The notes under the pieces were generated by a model, which saw nothing but the letters and a program-made list of their open reading frames with translations, had not been told where the DNA came from and ran no database searches. Positions 26,763-30,036 of a stretch of 30,036 nt of DNA are shown here, one piece after another (the stretch's first letter is position 1; every line of letters begins with the position of its first letter). A program made the position numbers and the translations under genes. This stretch comes from a virus, in IMG/VR virus record IMGVR_UViG_3300028844_001002, positions 1 through 30,036 of that record; one strand, given 5' to 3'.

Positions 26763-27308
26763 TTATTTGTTTGCGACTTTCAATATAGCATCAAAAGTCT
26801 TTTTAAACGTTTTTGCGTCTTTCTGTAAAAGTCTAGAGTATTTATCACGAATAGGGGCCTTAACCTTCATTAAAGTATCATAAACCTTTACCGCATCATC
26901 TCTCTTTACTTTCGTCTTTTTATTATCGTTGGTGGAGACTTCTCCATCCTTAATATGGTCTCTAAATTGACCAAGTTGGACAACGATATTTTTATCTGCC
27001 CATGCCTGTGAACCCATTGCAGTATCTTGGAAGGCAGAAATTGCCCTATCAAGTACTTCATCTTCAGATGCTTCAGAATACTTTCCGCCGGCCATTGTAG
27101 AAATTTTCTCTAACTTTTGTTTGAGTTCTTTCTCTGACTTAGACTGTTTAACAGCACGTGCAATTTTCTTATTACCAGCATCAGACATCATACCAAAGTC
27201 ACCCGCCTTTTCTAAAACAGCGTTAGTTTCTTTTGCCTCTTTCTTAGCATATCCCAGTTTCTTTAATTTTTCTTTAAAGAGTTTATATCTGGCGTCTACT
27301 CTATCCAT
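26763..27308 (-). CDS. Helical basic protein in the virion gene block (181 aa)
   Basis: Almost entirely helical and Lys-rich: YKLFKEKLKKLGYAKKEAKE, NKKIARAVKQSKSEKELKQK, then YSRLLQKDAKTFKKTF. No catalytic motif or known family is seen. Such basic helical proteins in T4-like virion blocks can be internal head or DNA-associated proteins. The start overlaps the 73-aa gene by one base. Confidence 0.6.
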   Translation of the reverse strand: MDRVDARYKLFKEKLKKLGYAKKEAKETNAVLEKAGDFGMMSDAGNKKIARAVKQSKSEKELKQKLEKISTMAGGKYSEASEDEVLDRAISAFQDTAMGSQAWADKNIVVQLGQFRDHIKDGEVSTNDNKKTKVKRDDAVKVYDTLMKVKAPIRDKYSRLLQKDAKTFKKTFDAILKVANK

Positions 27309-27529
27309 TATCCGAACCTTTTGGCAAATGTTTTAAGGTCGATAGTTTCAAAGTCTCCAAACTCATTTTGGATTTTAAATCCTAACTTATTACTACCATA
27401 TATTACTGGTTTAGCAGTATAGGTACCATTCTTGTATTTTAACCCACTGATTTCTGAACCGTATATGCCCAACTTTTTCATTTTTGGTGCTGCTTCTACG
27501 ATACTTCTATAGGTTTCCATTAAGTCCAT
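27308..27529 (-). CDS. Small protein with a capsid-targeting-like start (73 aa)
   Basis: It begins MDLMETYRSIVEAAPKMKK: the M-x-x-Y-x-x-I-V-E-A stretch resembles the T4 capsid-targeting peptide with an I-V-E cleavage site. The remaining part is a beta-rich basic domain (LKYKNGTYTAKPVIYGSN, KIQNEFGDFETIDL). Unrecognised. It follows the 515-aa gene by one base. Confidence 0.58.
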   Translation of the reverse strand: MDLMETYRSIVEAAPKMKKLGIYGSEISGLKYKNGTYTAKPVIYGSNKLGFKIQNEFGDFETIDLKTFAKRFG

Positions 27530-27530
27530 A

Positions 27531-29078
27531 TTACTTCAATCCCTTAGTCAATATTTTATCTATCTGAGGTGTTGATGTGTCTTGTTCTGTTGGGTCACCA
27601 TATGATGATTTACCGATAACTACTCTTAGAAAGTCATTGACTGCCTTTTTACCACCTTTAAGTCTGACATGTTTACCCATCATTGAACTTTTTAAACCAA
27701 ATCTTTTTGCCTGTTTTGCAATTTCCATCGCATGTTTATTTTGGTCTGCAGGTTTTGATATTTTGTTTCTTATATCTACAGTGAGGTCTGCAACTTGTTC
27801 ATCCAAAGTAACTGCATCTTCCCACATTGTTCTATAAGAATCCATAACAGATTCATTTTTCTTTTTCTTTGCGATTGCAATTGCTGCCTGTTGTGCAGAT
27901 GCCATTTCTGTTGTTAGAACTTTTGGTTTAAATTTCTTTAACACTTCTTTGTGATACTTAGACATGTCATACTTACCAGCATCAACTGCGAGTTCACCTT
28001 GACTTAATCCGTCATCATTGAGTTCTAGTTTGATTAACTGTTGACTTTTAAAGTAGTCCAATGCTTTCTGAGCATCTCTTTTGTTTCTGAATTTGTATTC
28101 TGCATACTCTACTTTTTCTTGTATGTTGTCACCCTGTTTGAGATATTTTTTTGCTTTAACTCTATCGTGATAAGTGAACTGGTAGTTCTTACCATTCTTA
28201 TCGTCTTTAACAATGTAACCTTTTGGAGTCATCTTGGTGACTTTACCCATGTACTTAGCACCGTCAGCACGATAGTAATCTACTTCTGTACCAACTTTGA
28301 TTGAGTTCTTAGTCTCTGCACCCATACCATGTTTTGCAAGAACTCTGTAGTTCTCGTTTATTCTTTCTTCTTTGATTTTACCTTTAACTATATCTTCAAG
28401 GTCACGAGACAACCAATCAAAAAACTCATCGGGGTCATCAGACTTAATTTCATTGTTATTCAATGCCCATGTTGTTAGGTCATCTTCTGCTTTCTTACCG
28501 GCAGACCCTGAGAATGATAAATCACCAGTTTTGTATGCTTTTGTAAGTTCTCTTTTGTGTTTCCTGAAGATATCTTTTATCTTCATTGCTTCTGATACAG
28601 TTTCTTCTGACATTTTTTCAACTGCAGACATAAACTTCTTGAGTTTATTTGAATCGCCTGAAACAACAACTCCGTCTTTACCTGACCAAGAAATTTTAGT
28701 TTTCTTTGATTTTAGTCCGTGTTTACTTGCCATCTTGACGACAAGATTTGATTGAACTGCATCATCAGTATGGATTACCATTTCTGCACTTTCTGATATA
28801 GTCTCTTCGTTTGCATACTTAAGTGCAGACTGTACTTCTTTTGATTTGAGAATCTTATCACCAAAGAACTTCTTAATTTCTTTAGATGCAATATCCATAG
28901 CACCACTCATGTCGAGTGCAACTTCTACTGCCCTTTTGACTTTTGCATCTGATACTTTGTTTTTTCTGAAGTAGTTTGTAACTTCTTGACCAGTAAGTTT
29001 CATCTTACCATATGGCCCAAGTGGATTTACTTTACCATCTTTGTCTAGAACTTTTTTTGCTTCATGAAACAGATTCAT
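27531..29078 (-). CDS. Modular virion protein candidate (515 aa)
   Basis: A chain of small domains joined by Glu/Ser-rich linkers (EETISESAEM, EETVSEAMKI, IKEERINENY, QEKVEYAEY). Domain 108-154 (MASKHGLKSKKT...KLKKFM) and domain 448-488 (AKRFGLKSSMM...KAVNDFL) look like copies of one fold. The middle has an SH3-like part (about 250-315, GTEVDYYRADGAKYMGKV). Near 412-421 it carries MDSYRTMWED, similar to a capsid-targeting peptide. No enzyme motif is visible. The linkers could be sites for the head protease. GGAG stands about nine bases before the start, and TATAAATA overlaps the ATG. Confidence 0.6.
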   Translation of the reverse strand: MNLFHEAKKVLDKDGKVNPLGPYGKMKLTGQEVTNYFRKNKVSDAKVKRAVEVALDMSGAMDIASKEIKKFFGDKILKSKEVQSALKYANEETISESAEMVIHTDDAVQSNLVVKMASKHGLKSKKTKISWSGKDGVVVSGDSNKLKKFMSAVEKMSEETVSEAMKIKDIFRKHKRELTKAYKTGDLSFSGSAGKKAEDDLTTWALNNNEIKSDDPDEFFDWLSRDLEDIVKGKIKEERINENYRVLAKHGMGAETKNSIKVGTEVDYYRADGAKYMGKVTKMTPKGYIVKDDKNGKNYQFTYHDRVKAKKYLKQGDNIQEKVEYAEYKFRNKRDAQKALDYFKSQQLIKLELNDDGLSQGELAVDAGKYDMSKYHKEVLKKFKPKVLTTEMASAQQAAIAIAKKKKNESVMDSYRTMWEDAVTLDEQVADLTVDIRNKISKPADQNKHAMEIAKQAKRFGLKSSMMGKHVRLKGGKKAVNDFLRVVIGKSSYGDPTEQDTSTPQIDKILTKGLK

Positions 29079-29080
29079 AT

Positions 29081-29683
29081 TTATACTCCAAATAATGCGT
29101 ATGCGAGATTGTCATCATGTTTAATGATGATTGATGCAACGTCTTCTCTAAACATTGTGTCACCGTTATAAGCAGCAACGATTTCTTTACTGAACTTTGG
29201 TGTCATATGTGGGATGCCGTCATCGTTAACAAGAGTAACGTTATCCATAGCTTTCATCAACATCTTACCATACTTTTGAGAATCTTTAAACTCTGATTCT
29301 CTTTTCATCAATTTCTTGAGGTCTTGTTTGATTTTATTGAGTGATGCAGACTTGTACTTGTATTCTACAAAGTCTTCCATTCCCTGACTGTTGTCTTCTT
29401 TAACTTTTTTTTTCTTGTCGTAAGAGCAGTCACCCAATTTTAAGAACTTTTTTACAGGTTTTACTTTTCCTTCTTCGACTTCTTCGTCCTTCCCTTTGTA
29501 GTTTTTATCTACATAGTCAAAGAACTTCTTCTTTTCTTCGTCTGATTTAAAATCTGCTGGTGAGTCTACACCAAACTTTTTAAGTGCTTTTTGAAAGAAC
29601 TCTTCGTAATCGCCTTCCATGGCAAGTACTGCTTCCATTGTGTTGATTAGGTCTTCTGATAAACCCATAGATGTGAATTTCAT
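29081..29683 (-). CDS. Acidic/basic head-associated candidate (200 aa)
   Basis: It begins MKFTSMGLSEDLINTMEAVL and has an acidic helical N-terminus, a Lys/Glu-rich middle (DYVDKNYKGKDEEVEEGKVK), and a C-terminal helical part (YKYKSASLNKIKQDLKKLMK, then PKFSKEIVAAYNGDTMFRED). No family is recognised. The composition and neighbours (one-base overlap with the gene upstream and two bases to the one downstream) place it in the same virion operon. Confidence 0.58.
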   Translation of the reverse strand: MKFTSMGLSEDLINTMEAVLAMEGDYEEFFQKALKKFGVDSPADFKSDEEKKKFFDYVDKNYKGKDEEVEEGKVKPVKKFLKLGDCSYDKKKKVKEDNSQGMEDFVEYKYKSASLNKIKQDLKKLMKRESEFKDSQKYGKMLMKAMDNVTLVNDDGIPHMTPKFSKEIVAAYNGDTMFREDVASIIIKHDDNLAYALFGV

Positions 29684-30036
29684 TATTGTTTTAATTCTCC
29701 ATTTTCGAAGTAGTCGAACATTTTCTCTTTACCTTCTTCATCCAAACGTAAAGATTTTGCCAATCTACCTAACATGTTTCTTTCTACAAGTTTTTCTACA
29801 GTTTTTTCTACTGAAAGTTTTTCTTCTTTAACTTCAACTTCATCTTTAAGAGGTTTAACCCCAGCATCTTTGAACATTGCCATTAGTTTAGCGTTGGTAG
29901 GTAGTGTAATCTTTTTCTCTTTACCTAACTGAACAATTAACTTTTCGAATCCTTTTGGGTTTTGTTTCTGCATTGATTGGACTACTTTGACACCAGTCAT
30001 AGATAGCATCTTTGCAACACCGTATTGTGAATCTTT
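29683..30036 (-). CDS. Head-associated candidate, 5' end cut by the window edge
   Basis: The reading frame is open to the window edge (KDSQYGVAK precedes the first visible Met), so the start is outside. The visible 117 residues read MTGVKVVQSMQKQNPKGFEK, LGKEKKITLPTNAKLMAM, and a helical C-terminus (KLVERNMLGRLAKSLRLDEE, ending ENGELKQ). It is basic and helical with no known family. The stop overlaps the start of the next gene by one base. Confidence 0.6.
   Translation of the reverse strand, partial: KDSQYGVAKMLSMTGVKVVQSMQKQNPKGFEKLIVQLGKEKKITLPTNAKLMAMFKDAGVKPLKDEVEVKEEKLSVEKTVEKLVERNMLGRLAKSLRLDEEGKEKMFDYFENGELKQ

Noticed and set aside
26196-26828. Plus-strand 210-codon open frame over the Ig-like virion gene
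   Set aside because: It is antisense to a well-supported gene, has a low-complexity Val/Ser/Thr composition and no ribosome site; codon bias of the minus-strand gene explains the lack of stops.
1-30036. CRISPR arrays, insertion sequences, integrase or attachment sites
   Set aside because: No regularly spaced repeats, transposase or integrase genes, or terminal inverted repeats were found by reading the window.

Overview
This window is a segment of an AT-rich, T4-like marine myovirus genome (Caudoviricetes). The evidence is a gp61-type DNA primase, class Ia ribonucleotide reductase (NrdA and NrdB) with a glutaredoxin, a MazG pyrophosphohydrolase, a deoxynucleotidase, two tRNAs with encoded CCA ends, a spanin-like gene pair, virion-type genes at the right edge, and very compact gene packing with 1-50 bp overlaps. 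The style (IscA-like protein, 2OG-Fe(II) oxygenases, RimK-like ligase, carbamoyltransferase) resembles pelagic T4-like phages of SAR11-type or other marine proteobacteria or cyanobacteria. The host cannot be fixed from the sequence. All genes but one run on the minus strand, so the text below follows transcription from right to left.

Layout: (30036-25764) virion/head-associated genes ending in a strong terminator at 25721-25749. (25711-22459) a small gene preceded by a TATAAT motif, tRNA-Thr, a conserved phage gene, a PAP2 phosphatase, a membrane protein and two small paralogues. (22493-16836) a replication and nucleotide operon starting at a leaderless promoter: primase, nrdA, a 2OG-like protein, nrdB, glutaredoxin. 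(16751-15387) small zinc-ribbon protein, SprT-like metalloprotein, deoxynucleotidase. (15309-14219) an inner/outer spanin-like pair with a small companion. (14222-8758) a cluster of Fe(II)/2-oxoglutarate oxygenases of different subfamilies, with tRNA-Ala and several tiny genes. (8564-7331) a largely non-coding, relatively GC-rich region with repeated sigma70-like promoters and two structured RNA candidates. (7330-1) glycine-zipper protein, DUF262-HNH protein, MazG, methyltransferase, 2OG oxygenase, three small membrane proteins, a carbamoyltransferase split into two genes, an IscA-like protein, a PD-(D/E)XK-like protein and the start of a RimK-like ATP-grasp ligase.

Main observations. (1) Five sigma70-like promoters have an ATG exactly six bases after the -10 box, where +1 should fall, so their transcripts should be leaderless; the primase and nucleotidase are expressed this way. 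(2) Six or seven different 2OG-Fe(II) oxygenases occur with a two-gene carbamoyltransferase and a methyltransferase, which could be a nucleic-acid or virion modification system (inference). (3) Two structured non-coding RNA candidates lie between repeated promoters. (4) Capsid-targeting-like N-termini ending in an (L/I)xE site occur on several proteins, including the RimK-like ligase. (5) About nine genes too short for ordinary ORF calling are supported by ribosome-binding sites, overlaps or motifs.
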